Positions 45,627 through 54,898 of a stretch of DNA of 64,000 nt are shown here, one piece after another. The stretch is from positions 2,883,501 to 2,947,500 of the forward strand of contig NZ_JAQOUE010000001.1 of NCBI RefSeq assembly GCF_032191465.1, given 5' to 3'. Position 1 is the stretch's first letter. The number at the start of each line of letters is the position of its first letter. A program made the translations under genes and the position numbers. The DNA is from Candidatus Nitronereus thalassa. GTDB lineage: Bacteria; Nitrospirota; Nitrospiria; Nitrospirales; UBA8639. The notes beneath the pieces were generated by a model. The model worked only from the letters and a program-made list of their open reading frames with translations, ran no database searches and was not told the origin of the DNA.

Positions 45627-45704
45627 TGGTGGTCCCAACGGGATTTGAACCCGTGTCTGCACCTTGAGAGGGTGCCGTCCTAGGCCAAGCTAGACGATGG
45701 GACC
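45627..45704 (-). tRNA. tRNA-Glu (anticodon CTC)
   Basis: On the minus strand, GGTCCCA pairs with TGGGACC as the acceptor stem. The D arm starts CGTCTAG and ends CTAGGACG. The anticodon stem GCACC/GGTGC holds loop CTCTCAA with CTC at 34-36. The T arm is CGGGTTCAAATCCCG. The 3' CCA is encoded. CTC reads the GAG codon. A short frame that crosses it (45489-45683) is a tRNA artefact. Confidence 0.97.
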
Positions 45705-45890
45705 TTTTCATTGTCTTGAATACTCAGAGGAGCCCGTTACACATTCGTGTCGACCATTCCGCTTTATTCCAAGGAACGGACTCTATCACTCCTCAAAAGG
45801 GAAGTGCAATGAAGGTTTGGGTGGAGGTGGTAAGGTTTGGCTGTCCTATTGGCACTCAGATCTTCAAGGAGTTGGCCTACACTGATGGAA

Positions 45891-47417
45891 TTATGGATTG
45901 GGTTTTATCGATAAATAGATGGTGCCATTGCCGCGCTTCAGCAAGACGAGCACTGGGGCTTGAGCTTCAAGGTGATCGGAGATTTCGTAAAAATCATCAA
46001 CATTGTGAATTGGGCTTCGATTCATTTCCAAGATAATATCGCCTCGCCGAAGTCCGGCGCGATTGGCTGCGCTATCCGGTTGGACATGGCTAATCATAAC
46101 CCCTTCCTCGTTGGAGTCCCGATCAGGTGGCAGGGGTTCCACCCTGATCCCGGACAACACATGGGATTTCATCGGATCTTCGGCGGGTTTGCGATTAGCG
46201 GTAAGGTTTTTGGGTAATTCTTCAATGGATACCAAAAGTTCCTTGGTCGCGTTATTTCTGAGAACTGTCACAGAGGCGCGGGCGCCGGGTGTTGTTTCGG
46301 CAACCAGAGAACGGAGATGGGTGGGGTCTTTGACGGCTCGGCCATCGTACTTTCGAATGATGTCCCCCCGTTGAACCCCGGCCCCGTCCGCCGGACTTCC
46401 TTTAATCACATCTCCGACCAAAGCCCCAGCGGTATCTGGTGACCCAAATTGTTCCGCCAGCTCGGGATTCAGTTCTTGAATGGAAACCCCGAGCCATCCG
46501 CGAATCACCTTTCCATGGTTGACAAGATTATTCATGATGTTCTTGACCATATTGCTCGGAATCGCAAAGCCGATCCCCATATACCCACCGGTTCGAGAAA
46601 AGATCGCGGTATTTATTCCGATTAAGTGGCCTTGAAGATTGACGAGTGCCCCTCCGGAATTTCCCGGATTGATCGCGGCATCGGTTTGAATAAAATCTTC
46701 GTAGTCCACAATTCCCATATTCGCGCGGCCAATGGCGCTGATAATTCCCATGGTGACCGTCTGGTTGAGACCAAAGGGATTACCCACGGCCAAGACAAGT
46801 TCGCCCACTTGAAGATTGCGGGAGTCTCCCCATTGCAAGGTGGGCAGCCCCTTTTCCGCTATTTTGATGACCGCGAGGTCAGTCTTGGGATCGGTTCCAA
46901 TGAGCTTCGCTGGAAATTTTCGTTTGTCTCCGAGTAGGACCATTAATTCATCGGCTTGTTCTACGACGTGATTGTTGGTGATGATATAGCCGTCCTGAGA
47001 AACGATGACCCCGGAACCTAAACCCTGTTCCTGTCTTCTGGGTTCCTGCTGTCGAAATCGATGTTCAAATTCTTCACCAAAGAATCGCCGAAATAAAGGA
47101 TCATCAAAAAATGGGGAGGGACTGCGTTGGCTGGTTTCTTCTTTTTTTCGGGTTGAGGATATATTCACCACGGAGGCCATGGCGGCTTTGGATACGCGGA
47201 TAAAGGTTTCGTTCGCTGGAAACGGAACACCCACCGGTTGGGCCGTGGGCATAGGATCTTGAGTTGAGGTTGGCAGAACAGTCGGGATGGTAGAGCTGGA
47301 AATTTGCGGCGTATCCTGAGGAGTTTCAGAGCATTGTACGGTTACGGCCAATAGGAAACAGGCCAACAAACCTCTAAACCAGATGGGCATTGAAATACTT
47401 TCAGGAAATGGTTTCAT
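45891..47417 (-). CDS. degP: DegP/HtrA-type (Do family) serine endopeptidase
   Basis: 508 residues. An N-terminal hydrophobic segment (FRGLLACFLLAVTVQC) precedes a chymotrypsin-like domain: TNNHVVE (His), KTDLAVI (Asp) and NPGNSGGALVN (Ser). Two PDZ domains follow (VKDPTHLRSLVAETTPGA region and RRGDIILEMNRSPIHN). It is a periplasmic protease/chaperone. The N-terminal cysteine after VQ is not a good lipobox, so it is read as a signal anchor or Sec signal. Start ATG at 47417 or 47390. Confidence 0.93.
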   Translation of the reverse strand: MKPFPESISMPIWFRGLLACFLLAVTVQCSETPQDTPQISSSTIPTVLPTSTQDPMPTAQPVGVPFPANETFIRVSKAAMASVVNISSTRKKEETSQRSPSPFFDDPLFRRFFGEEFEHRFRQQEPRRQEQGLGSGVIVSQDGYIITNNHVVEQADELMVLLGDKRKFPAKLIGTDPKTDLAVIKIAEKGLPTLQWGDSRNLQVGELVLAVGNPFGLNQTVTMGIISAIGRANMGIVDYEDFIQTDAAINPGNSGGALVNLQGHLIGINTAIFSRTGGYMGIGFAIPSNMVKNIMNNLVNHGKVIRGWLGVSIQELNPELAEQFGSPDTAGALVGDVIKGSPADGAGVQRGDIIRKYDGRAVKDPTHLRSLVAETTPGARASVTVLRNNATKELLVSIEELPKNLTANRKPAEDPMKSHVLSGIRVEPLPPDRDSNEEGVMISHVQPDSAANRAGLRRGDIILEMNRSPIHNVDDFYEISDHLEAQAPVLVLLKRGNGTIYLSIKPNP

Positions 47418-47618
47418 TGAAAATCCAGTAAGTAGCGAAACTCATCCTTTCCAGTTCTCAAAGGGGCCGGTGGGCGATTGTTCGTGGACCTGAGGAGCCT
47501 GAAACAAAAGAAATCTTCTTACCCCATGGATGATATTGTAGCATTCATTATTTCCTGTATGAAGCCAAAGTTCCGGCTCCCACGTTGGGATGGTTGTGGA
47601 TGAGTAAGAATAGTAACC

Positions 47619-48311
47619 CTAGAAGGTTGGACATTTTTTGATTTGCACCCCTTGGGTGCCACCGATAACGACCAGGGAAGTTCGATTGACAAACAATCCA
47701 TTCTCCACCACTCCGGGAATTCCATTGAGCTGGGCTTCTACCGTGCCGGCATCTTCAATCCGATCGATTTCCACATCTAAAATTACATTTCCCTCATCCG
47801 TTTTGAAGACCGCGTTGTTTTTCTTTCTGAGATGGGAGGGCCATCCTAACGCACGAATTTGGCGTTGGGCATTTGGCCACCCAAACGGGATGACTTCAAC
47901 CGGGACTGGCATGGGCATCCCCAATACGGGAACCCATTTGGCTTCGTCCACAATGACGATGAATTGACGTGCGGCCGCCGCAACGATTTTTTCGCGTAAT
48001 AAGGCGCCTCCACCGCCTTTGATCAGTTGAAATTGAGGGTCGACTTGATCGGCGCCGTCCACCGCCACATCGAGTTCCCAATTGCTTTCATAGGGCAGCA
48101 GGGGAATGTTCAATTCATTCGCGAGGCGAGCGGTATCTTGAGACGTGGGAATTCCTTGAATACGAAACCCAGATTTGACCTTTTCTCCGAGTGCCAACAG
48201 GAAATATTTCACCGTGGAACCCGTGCCAAGGCCAACGAGCGCGCCATCTTGGACATATTGGAGAGCCGCTTCTCCGGCGGCCCGTTTTCCATCTTCTTGG
48301 TTTGGAGTCAC
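47619..48311 (-). CDS. rpiA: Ribose 5-phosphate isomerase A
   Basis: 230 residues. VGLGTGSTVKYFLLALG, DGADQVDPQFQLIKGGGGALLREKI and VPVEVIPFGWPNA are RpiA signatures. It interconverts ribose 5-phosphate and ribulose 5-phosphate for the pentose phosphate pathway and, in an autotroph, the Calvin cycle. It starts 18 bp downstream of the glucokinase gene and is probably cotranscribed. Confidence 0.95.
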   Translation of the reverse strand: MTPNQEDGKRAAGEAALQYVQDGALVGLGTGSTVKYFLLALGEKVKSGFRIQGIPTSQDTARLANELNIPLLPYESNWELDVAVDGADQVDPQFQLIKGGGGALLREKIVAAAARQFIVIVDEAKWVPVLGMPMPVPVEVIPFGWPNAQRQIRALGWPSHLRKKNNAVFKTDEGNVILDVEIDRIEDAGTVEAQLNGIPGVVENGLFVNRTSLVVIGGTQGVQIKKCPTF

Positions 48312-48329
48312 GGGAATTTCCTGAATAGG

Positions 48330-49382
48330 TTACGATGCGCGGGCCAGTTGCGCGGCAACCGAAGCGGACCCAAGTAGGCCTGCTTGATCATTGAGAATAA
48401 CATGGACCGGAAGGGCTTCCAGTAACCGTTTAAACCGCCCTTTCGCAATGAAGGATTGAGTAAACCGTTTGTCTTTTAACAAGGGCACAATGCGTGGAAC
48501 AATTCCCCCTCCCAAATAGATCCCACCGCGGGAGAGAGCCTTCAAGGCCAAATTGCCAGCTTCGCTTCCCAGGATAGCCACGAAGAGCTCCATTGCTTGA
48601 ACGCAAATTTCTGGCTTTCCCTTCAATGCGGCTTCTGAAATTAGAGCTGGTGGGTTCCCGGTGGGAAGCTGTTCTGCAAACCAAGTGGGTTCATTTTTTT
48701 TTGTGTCGCGAAGAAACTGATAAATCAAATACAGTCCCTCTCCAGAAAGGACTCGCTCGACGCTGACATGGAGGAAATTCGTGCGAATATAGCGCAATAA
48801 ATCGATTTCTAAATCGCTAGTTGGAGCGAAACTGGCATGGCCTCCTTCGGAGGCCATTGGATGATAACGGTCTCCATCCCAATACAGAATACTTTCCCCC
48901 AATCCGGTGCCAGGAGCAATTAGCACTTTGGTTCCGGTTGGCGTGGCTTGGCCATTGACCAGTTCCGTCTCGTCGGGTCTGAGGACGAGAATGCCATGAG
49001 CCATGGCTTCTACATCATTCAGCAGTTGAACCTTCGGAATTCTCAGGTGCGAGGCGAGGGCGTTCCCATCAATGACCCAGGGTAAATTCGTTGCGCGGCA
49101 ACGATTGTCGGTAATAGGCCCAGCGACGCCAAAACAGGCAGCTTCAATGGGTTCATCGGGGAGGCCAGAGGCCTGTTCTGAATCAGGATCATCCTCGAAC
49201 TCATCCGAATCTATGGGTTCTTCAGGAGGATTGAGGAATTCACTGAGGATTTCCTCAAAGGATTCGAAATCGGCATTATAAAATTTTTCTTCACGGACGG
49301 AATCGACGCGGTCCTGCTTCCATTGATAGAGGGCAAGATACGTTTTTGTTCCGCCAATGTCTCCTGCCAGAATCATAGACAA
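48330..49382 (-). CDS. glk: Glucokinase with acidic insertion
   Basis: 350 residues of the Glk (ROK-unrelated bacterial) family: LAGDIGGTKTYLAL (phosphate loop), NLPWVIDGNAL, LNDVEAMAHG, IAPGTGLGES and SEGGHASFAPTS. An acidic, probably disordered insertion of about 25 residues (SDEFEDDPDSEQ core, near 58-70) separates the first strands. ATP-dependent phosphorylation of glucose in the cytoplasm. The RpiA gene follows after 18 bp. Confidence 0.92.
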   Translation of the reverse strand: MSMILAGDIGGTKTYLALYQWKQDRVDSVREEKFYNADFESFEEILSEFLNPPEEPIDSDEFEDDPDSEQASGLPDEPIEAACFGVAGPITDNRCRATNLPWVIDGNALASHLRIPKVQLLNDVEAMAHGILVLRPDETELVNGQATPTGTKVLIAPGTGLGESILYWDGDRYHPMASEGGHASFAPTSDLEIDLLRYIRTNFLHVSVERVLSGEGLYLIYQFLRDTKKNEPTWFAEQLPTGNPPALISEAALKGKPEICVQAMELFVAILGSEAGNLALKALSRGGIYLGGGIVPRIVPLLKDKRFTQSFIAKGRFKRLLEALPVHVILNDQAGLLGSASVAAQLARAS

Positions 49383-49549
49383 CCTTTCATGGAACCCGGA
49401 GAAGGAAAAAAGCTCGCAGGGGGGAACTTAATCTGAGCCAAATGAGCACAATAGCTGATTTTCACATTAAAAGAACGGAGTCAGAGTTTGCAACGATGGG
49501 AGGCTCAGAGTCGTTTTTCAAGCGACTAGGGTTGAGCAGGTAGCCCACT

Positions 49550-50044
49550 TTAACCTGTTGACATTGTGGTCCACTTTGAAAAGGTGGCGGCTTGTCCTAC
49601 TTTGTGTTGATGGAGATCAATCACATTCCAGACGGTTGCCTGTTCAACGAGAAACCGCCTTCCGGTTTTGGATATACGTACTCCTTGGTAATTGTGGATA
49701 ACTCCATGGGTGCCGGCTTCCTGAAGCATCCGGCTTCGTTCCACTCGATTCATCGGTTCTGCGGTGAGGCGTGAGGGGGTGGCCACGAATTCTGGCCAGT
49801 CCATTTCCCAAAGCTTGAGAGCTTGGGCATTTCCATAGTTCAAAATGGGATCGAATTCATTCCCATGGGAAGCTACGACAAAGGGGGCATCAAATAGGCG
49901 ATGGGCTTGATCGAGGAGGGTGCCCTGTCGGTCCAGTAATTCCTTCCCGGTCCAATGGACATAACTATCAAGAAGTAGGCCTATCCAGGGAAGAATGTCG
50001 TTTCCCAGCCATGGCGGGGCAATATTGTCGGTGTTCAATTTCAT
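49550..50044 (-). CDS. MEKHLA domain protein
   Basis: 164 residues. The PAS-like MEKHLA domain is clear: SHGNEFDPILNYGNAQALKLW, EMDWPEFVATPSRLTAEP and NRVERSRMLQEA. The domain was named from plant HD-ZIP III proteins and occurs as a stand-alone protein in bacteria. Ligand unknown. No partner gene is adjacent; the STAS gene diverges from it. Confidence 0.9.
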   Translation of the reverse strand: MKLNTDNIAPPWLGNDILPWIGLLLDSYVHWTGKELLDRQGTLLDQAHRLFDAPFVVASHGNEFDPILNYGNAQALKLWEMDWPEFVATPSRLTAEPMNRVERSRMLQEAGTHGVIHNYQGVRISKTGRRFLVEQATVWNVIDLHQHKVGQAATFSKWTTMSTG

Positions 50045-50174
50045 TGCCTCATCTCAAGAAACAAAACATTGTGGATAATAACGGTTAAAGAATTGCCATC
50101 GAATCTCCGAAGAGTTCTAGTAGGCAGGCCATTCATGATGAATGGTGTTGCGCACAAAGGGGAGGGCGATTTCC

Positions 50175-50507
50175 ATGAATATTGTTGAACGTCAAATGGA
50201 AGATGCATTGATCTTTGATTTATCCGGCCGGTTTGAGTTCCAAGCCACTCCGAAATTTTTTGTGGCGTTGGAACGAGTCCAAGACCTGAGAGGGCAGCAC
50301 CTCATTTTAAATCTTGAGCAAGTTTCCTTTTTGGATAGCGCTGGCTTGGGGGCGATCCATCTGGCTCATCAAAAATTGATGGCTGTGGACGGTGCCCTCA
50401 GCATTGTGAATCCATTGCCCCATGTGCAGAATTTGTTGGAACGGGCGAATTTGACCAGTATCATTCCTATCCACACCGTCGAAGAAGAGGCGTTGCTGGT
50501 AGGATAG
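50175..50507 (+). CDS. STAS-domain anti-sigma-factor antagonist
   Basis: 110 residues from the ATG at 50175, which follows GGAGGG. The STAS fold order includes LIFDLSGRFEF, LILNLEQVSFLDSAGLGAIHLA and NLLERANLTSII. The phosphorylatable serine of RsbV/SpoIIAA lies in LDSAGLG. No cognate kinase (RsbW type) or sigma factor is adjacent, so the partner must lie elsewhere. It converges with aroK. Confidence 0.9.
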   Translation: MNIVERQMEDALIFDLSGRFEFQATPKFFVALERVQDLRGQHLILNLEQVSFLDSAGLGAIHLAHQKLMAVDGALSIVNPLPHVQNLLERANLTSIIPIHTVEEEALLVG

Positions 50508-50518
50508 TCTTTGCGACC

Positions 50519-51034
50519 TTATCCCTGTCGACGTCGAAATTCGGCTAGTATTTGATCGGCGATCTGTTCAGCCGACCTTCTGTCGGTCTCCACGATAAAA
50601 TCGGCTGCGGCCTCATATTTCGGCGTGCGTTTCGCTAACACTTCTTCGATTTCCTCAATGAAGGTCTTTCCGCTTGTTAATGATGGGCGTTGAGCATTCC
50701 CGGCAATCCGTTGGCTAATAGTTTCGATGGAGGCAGTTAACCAGCACATCATACCCCCGGGCTTTAACGCTTCTACATTGGCCTCCCTCAAAATAGCGCC
50801 TCCTCCGGTATCAATGATCAGGTGATCTTTTCCTTTCAGTTCCTGGCACACTGTGGTTTCCAAGTCACGGAAGTGATCCCATCCGAATTGGGCGACAATA
50901 TCGGGGATGTAAAGCTGTGCGCGTTCCACAATACGGGCGTCAGTGGATACGGTTTGCCAACCTAGTCGTGAGGCGAGCAATCGTGCCACGGTGCTTTTCC
51001 CAGTGCCTCGGTATCCAATGAGGATGAGGTTCAT
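50519..51034 (-). CDS. aroK: Shikimate kinase
   Basis: 171 residues. The P-loop is GYRGTGKSTVARLLAS; STDARIVERA, FRDLETTVC and DTGGGAILREAN complete the shikimate kinase signature. The start ATG at 51034 overlaps the aroE stop by 4 bp (ATGA), so it is translationally coupled. Phosphorylates shikimate in the chorismate pathway. Confidence 0.95.
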   Translation of the reverse strand: MNLILIGYRGTGKSTVARLLASRLGWQTVSTDARIVERAQLYIPDIVAQFGWDHFRDLETTVCQELKGKDHLIIDTGGGAILREANVEALKPGGMMCWLTASIETISQRIAGNAQRPSLTSGKTFIEEIEEVLAKRTPKYEAAADFIVETDRRSAEQIADQILAEFRRRQG

Positions 51035-51891
51035 GAAAACTGAGCCTCTAAAATCTTTCGCATGACATTGATGGGTGCTGATTGTTTGGTCCAAAGTTCA
51101 AATTGAGCTACTGCTTGATGGAGAAACATTTCCAGCCCAGGAATGGTCGAGCATCCAATTTCTCGAGCCTCACGCAAAAGACGAGTTTCACGGGGATTAT
51201 AGACAATATCCATGACGGTTAGATGGGGTTTGAGGAGAACCTTTTGGATACAGGTTCCATCAACTTTGGGGTGCATGCCCAATGGGGTGCAATGTATGAG
51301 CACCTGCGACTGTTCAATAGCGGATACTAAGGTTTCTTGGTTAATTGGAGCATCGGTAATCGGAACTGAGCTCCCCTTACGAAGGTCTGCCGCAAGAGCA
51401 GTTCGTTCTTCATCAAGAATTCCCAAGAGCGTCATGCTTGTAATGGGCTCATGAAGAGCAAGGCCAAAGGCAATAGCTCGGGCGGCGCCGCCAGTGCCGA
51501 TGATGAGCACATGCTTTCCGGCCAATGTCACGTGAGCTTGGCGAAGGGCTTGTAACGCTCCTGAAGCGTCGGTGTTATACCCGGTTAAGGTCTGATCCGT
51601 TTTCACGATGGTGTTAATCGCGCCAATATGTTTGGCTGTGTCGTCAATTTCATCAAGAACACTCATCGCCGAGACTTTATGGGGAATTGTGACACTGAAC
51701 CCCCGAAGATTTCCCAAGGCACGGATGCCCTGAATGGCTTCCTTTACCTGTTCTGGCTTTACCGGAAAAGCGAGATACACATAGTTCAGCCCAAGGTGTT
51801 GAAAGGCAGCATTGTGAATGGCGGGTGACAAAGAATGTTCAACGGGATTTCCAAGAACTCCACACAGTTGGGTTTGCGTATTGATGGTCAT
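51031..51891 (-). CDS. aroE: Shikimate 5-dehydrogenase
   Basis: 286 residues. GVLGNPVEHSLSPAIHNAAF, VTIPHKVSAMSVLDEID (catalytic Lys), TGYNTDASGALQAL (Asp) and IIGTGGAARAIAFGLA (NADP loop) are present. Reduces 3-dehydroshikimate. The ATG at 51891 follows GGAAGGGGA. Paired with aroK by a 4 bp overlap. Confidence 0.95.
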   Translation of the reverse strand: MTINTQTQLCGVLGNPVEHSLSPAIHNAAFQHLGLNYVYLAFPVKPEQVKEAIQGIRALGNLRGFSVTIPHKVSAMSVLDEIDDTAKHIGAINTIVKTDQTLTGYNTDASGALQALRQAHVTLAGKHVLIIGTGGAARAIAFGLALHEPITSMTLLGILDEERTALAADLRKGSSVPITDAPINQETLVSAIEQSQVLIHCTPLGMHPKVDGTCIQKVLLKPHLTVMDIVYNPRETRLLREAREIGCSTIPGLEMFLHQAVAQFELWTKQSAPINVMRKILEAQFS

Positions 51892-52112
51892 GCGAATTAC
51901 ATCCCCTTCCAGAGATCCCAATTGGCCCGCAGAGGCCGATAGGCTGCTCCGGCATTTATCACATACCTAAGGAATGAAACTCAACGGGTGGGGTGGGTTC
52001 TGGTGTTTTGTCACTCTTACGGCTTGGGCACGCAAGGCGGAATTCGTGTGGTTACCTTGGTAAGCCAAGGAGGAAAAAATTTAAGGATGTGAAAGCACAT
52101 GTCGGGTAGGAT

Positions 52113-52151
52113 AAAAAAATGGCCGGGGAAGGTATGCACCATTCCCCGGCC
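52113..52151 (-). terminator. Rho-independent terminator of the small basic protein
   Basis: GGCCGGGGAA at 52121-52130 is complementary to TTCCCCGGCC at 52142-52151. On the minus strand the stem is followed by a run of seven T (52113-52119). It is placed 33 bp after the 30-residue gene. Confidence 0.9.
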
Positions 52152-52183
52152 TGAGTCATAAGGTAATTCTACCTCATGAGAGT

Positions 52184-52276
52184 TTAGCGACGCTTAGCCC
52201 GAGAAGCTGGTTTGCGGGCCGGAGCTTTTTTCGCACGCGCTGTGGCTTTCTTTGCTGGTTTCTTTGCTGCTGGCAT
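52184..52276 (-). CDS. 30-residue histone-H1-like Lys/Arg/Ala/Pro protein
   Basis: The minus strand encodes MPAAKKPAKKATARAKKAPA then RKPASRAKRR: 12 basic residues, mostly Lys and Arg, with Ala and Pro and no acidic residue. It looks like the C-terminal tails of bacterial histone H1-like and HU-fusion proteins. An ideal GGGAGGTGA ribosome binding site ends 5 bases before the ATG, and a strong terminator lies downstream, so it is an independent transcription unit. Predicted to bind nucleic acid or other polyanions; no experimental family assigned. Confidence 0.85.
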   Translation of the reverse strand: MPAAKKPAKKATARAKKAPARKPASRAKRR

Positions 52277-52484
52277 GAAATCACCTCCCTTCATGAAATA
52301 AATGACCTGTACTACTTTCCCCGGCTTATCGGCATGTACGGCGATCTACTTAATAGAAGGTGAGGAATTTTTCCTTGCATGTGTTGTCACTCACAGGTCA
52401 ACAAAAAATACGAGAGCGTCGCAAAAAATGCTGGTACTGAATTTGTGGCTCATGATGAAATGGAAGACGGACGGCGAAAGAATT

Positions 52485-54818
52485 TCAGGTGTGCCTGGAA
52501 GATGGCTGGCAAGGAAATAGCACGTGAAACGTGGCGCCATGAGGTTGATGGTTTTCCGCATGAATGGATCCATCGTGTAGACTCACCAAGTGTTGCACGA
52601 TGGCCAATCCGAGCCCTAACCCTTTCGTGCCCATTTCACGATCGCGGTGAGCCTGGAAAAATGGATCGAACAATTTTGATAACGCCTCTTCCGGAATCCC
52701 TGGTCCCGAATCAGAAATGGAGACTTCGGCTTGATTCGAGGATGACTGTTCGGTGGTGATCAAAATGGAGCCGCTCTCTGGCGTAAACTTACTCGCATTG
52801 TGCAGAAGGTTGAGCAAAATCTGCATGATTCGGTCTGAATCGGCAAAAATGTTGACCGGTTGGTTTGGCCCCTGAACGTCAATTTGCTGATTCTTGGCCT
52901 TGGCCAGGGGGAAGTAATGGTCGACGACCTCTCGGGCGAGGGCCGTGAGATCACATTCACTCAGGTTTAGTTGTAGCTTTCCAGCTTCGATTTGTGACAA
53001 GTCGAGGAGATTGGCGATCATGCGGGCTAAACGGTCAGCATTGGCCTGGATACGTTTTAGGGAGGTTTCTTGTTTGATGGTCAAGGGACCACCAAATCCG
53101 GATAATAAATTTTCCGAAAATCCCTTGATCGAGGCCAGTGGCGTTCGCAGTTCATGCGAGCAATGTGCGACAAAACGGGACTTTGTTTCGTTTAATTCCG
53201 AGAGACGTTCGTTAATGTTTTCGAGGTGGCGATTGGCTTGTTCAAGATCAAATGTCCGTTCTTGGACCTTGGCCTCGAGTTGTTGATTCAAGGTTTGGAG
53301 GTCAGCATAGGCCAGCGCATTTTGAAGGGCGAGCGCGATGTGGTTCCCGACCGTCATAACAATGGACATATCGTCTTGGGTCAGCGGGTTGGTACTGGTC
53401 CGAGCGGCGGCTAAACCCCCGATGATCGTACCCTGAAATCGCAAAGGCACGAGAATTAATCGTTGGGTTTGTTTGGCCGTGACCAATTGTTGAGTCAAGG
53501 GGTGGAGCGAGTGCCACAGTGTGGGCACATCATTGACTAAGGTGGGTTCTCCGTGAAGAAATATCTTTCCTTCTAGGCTATCAGGGTCGGAAATCGGCAT
53601 GTCCATAGAAAGGACCTCCTCGACAAGTTCCTCGGAAACCCCTTGACCCTGTGCATGAGAAATGATCTGTCGAGTGGAATCAAACCGCATAATCATGGCC
53701 CGATCGTAGAGTAAATCCTGAGTAAGGCTATTGAGCCCAATGTGAACCACGCCCTGTTGATCGAGTGTGGCGCTCAGCCGGGAGGCGATATCCCGAAACA
53801 TCGTCTGTTCGCGGATCTTTCGTTGGAGGTCGATGTTGGTCTGTTCTTGTTCGAGATACGCTTCCCGCAGGGCTTCGTGCTGGGATTCCACCGATGCCAA
53901 TTGTTCCTGAATCACATGCCGCTGTTCCGTGATAGCCTGCCGGTCTCTTTGCGCCAGACCAGCTACCCAAAATAGCACCGTAGGAATTGAGGCCAACAAT
54001 ATGGCGGCAGTGACGGACAAATTGGTCGCGCTGAGCGAGAACCAACTAAACACCCCGAGGCTGACCATGAGGCCGGCTAGTGGCCAAAGCCAATAGCTTG
54101 ATGGCTGGGGTTTCCAGCTCAAATGCCATTCGCAATAATCAGCCCCATCAGCCATACAGCAAGGTTCGATGATGGTGGCTGGTTGGAGCCCGAACATTTG
54201 GGAGGGGATTTGCGCGAGGGCATGCTTGGCGGATTGGCAGATTCGCTCCGCGCTCCCATTTCGATAGGGCCCAAATTGTTGGGCGGTTTTTTCGCTCAGG
54301 TGCAATCGCAAAATGGCAGAGCCGTTTTTGGACGAGACAGCTTCCGGTTTAAGTGCCCCACGGCCAAACTTTTCTGCAAAATGGGGAAACATGGCATAGA
54401 TTTGGGAAATCGAAAATGGGCGACCCAGCACTTGTACCAGAGGCGAAAGTAACTTTTCTTGCCCGAGCTTGATTTGAAAATCGTCCTGTCCACTTAACAG
54501 CACGCAAAATTCAGCAAGAAAAATGACAAACTCGTATGAGTAGCTATTCCAAGGGTTGCGCAGAAAATCTTGGGTGACATGATATGTGGGATCGGGGATG
54601 CAGGCATTCAATCGGCGGATAAGCTCCTCTACAGCTTGGGAACCGGCAGGTGGGCTTTGGGTCCGATTGACCAGCTCTTCTAAAAATTCGACGTTGGCTC
54701 GTACGGTTACACCGCTGACATCCCGAATATGATGGCCGTCTGGCTGTTTGCCAAAGGGTTGAAACGCCATCGATCCACGGTCCAAGATGCGATGAGATTT
54801 GGGATACAGCGAATCCAT
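52485..54818 (-). CDS. GAF-containing sensor histidine kinase, membrane-associated
   Basis: 777 residues. An N-terminal region of about 230 residues (with FVIFLAEFCVLLSGQD and EPCCMADGADYCEWHLSW) resembles V4R/haem-NO-like sensor domains. Two membrane helices (SYWLWPLAGLMVSLGVF, VTAAILLASIPTVLFWVAG) follow. A coiled coil, a GAF domain (YDRAMIMRFDSTRQIISHAQ region), HisKA (CSHELRTPLASIKGF) and HATPase (NLLHNASKFTP, SDSGPGIPEE, GLGLGLAIV) complete it. No response regulator is adjacent. Start is ATG at 54818 or TTG at 54842. Confidence 0.9.
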   Translation of the reverse strand: MDSLYPKSHRILDRGSMAFQPFGKQPDGHHIRDVSGVTVRANVEFLEELVNRTQSPPAGSQAVEELIRRLNACIPDPTYHVTQDFLRNPWNSYSYEFVIFLAEFCVLLSGQDDFQIKLGQEKLLSPLVQVLGRPFSISQIYAMFPHFAEKFGRGALKPEAVSSKNGSAILRLHLSEKTAQQFGPYRNGSAERICQSAKHALAQIPSQMFGLQPATIIEPCCMADGADYCEWHLSWKPQPSSYWLWPLAGLMVSLGVFSWFSLSATNLSVTAAILLASIPTVLFWVAGLAQRDRQAITEQRHVIQEQLASVESQHEALREAYLEQEQTNIDLQRKIREQTMFRDIASRLSATLDQQGVVHIGLNSLTQDLLYDRAMIMRFDSTRQIISHAQGQGVSEELVEEVLSMDMPISDPDSLEGKIFLHGEPTLVNDVPTLWHSLHPLTQQLVTAKQTQRLILVPLRFQGTIIGGLAAARTSTNPLTQDDMSIVMTVGNHIALALQNALAYADLQTLNQQLEAKVQERTFDLEQANRHLENINERLSELNETKSRFVAHCSHELRTPLASIKGFSENLLSGFGGPLTIKQETSLKRIQANADRLARMIANLLDLSQIEAGKLQLNLSECDLTALAREVVDHYFPLAKAKNQQIDVQGPNQPVNIFADSDRIMQILLNLLHNASKFTPESGSILITTEQSSSNQAEVSISDSGPGIPEEALSKLFDPFFQAHRDREMGTKGLGLGLAIVQHLVSLHDGSIHAENHQPHGATFHVLFPCQPSSRHT

Positions 54819-54898
54819 GCTACATGATTCGGACTGGAGCAAGCGCCCCTGAAGATGGTGGCGAAAAAGGAGGGAAAACGAAGAGAAAAAAGCTAGAG

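Noticed and set aside
45489-45683. Plus-strand open frame ending in LNPCLHLERVPS
   Set aside because: Antisense to tRNA-Glu; a common artefact.
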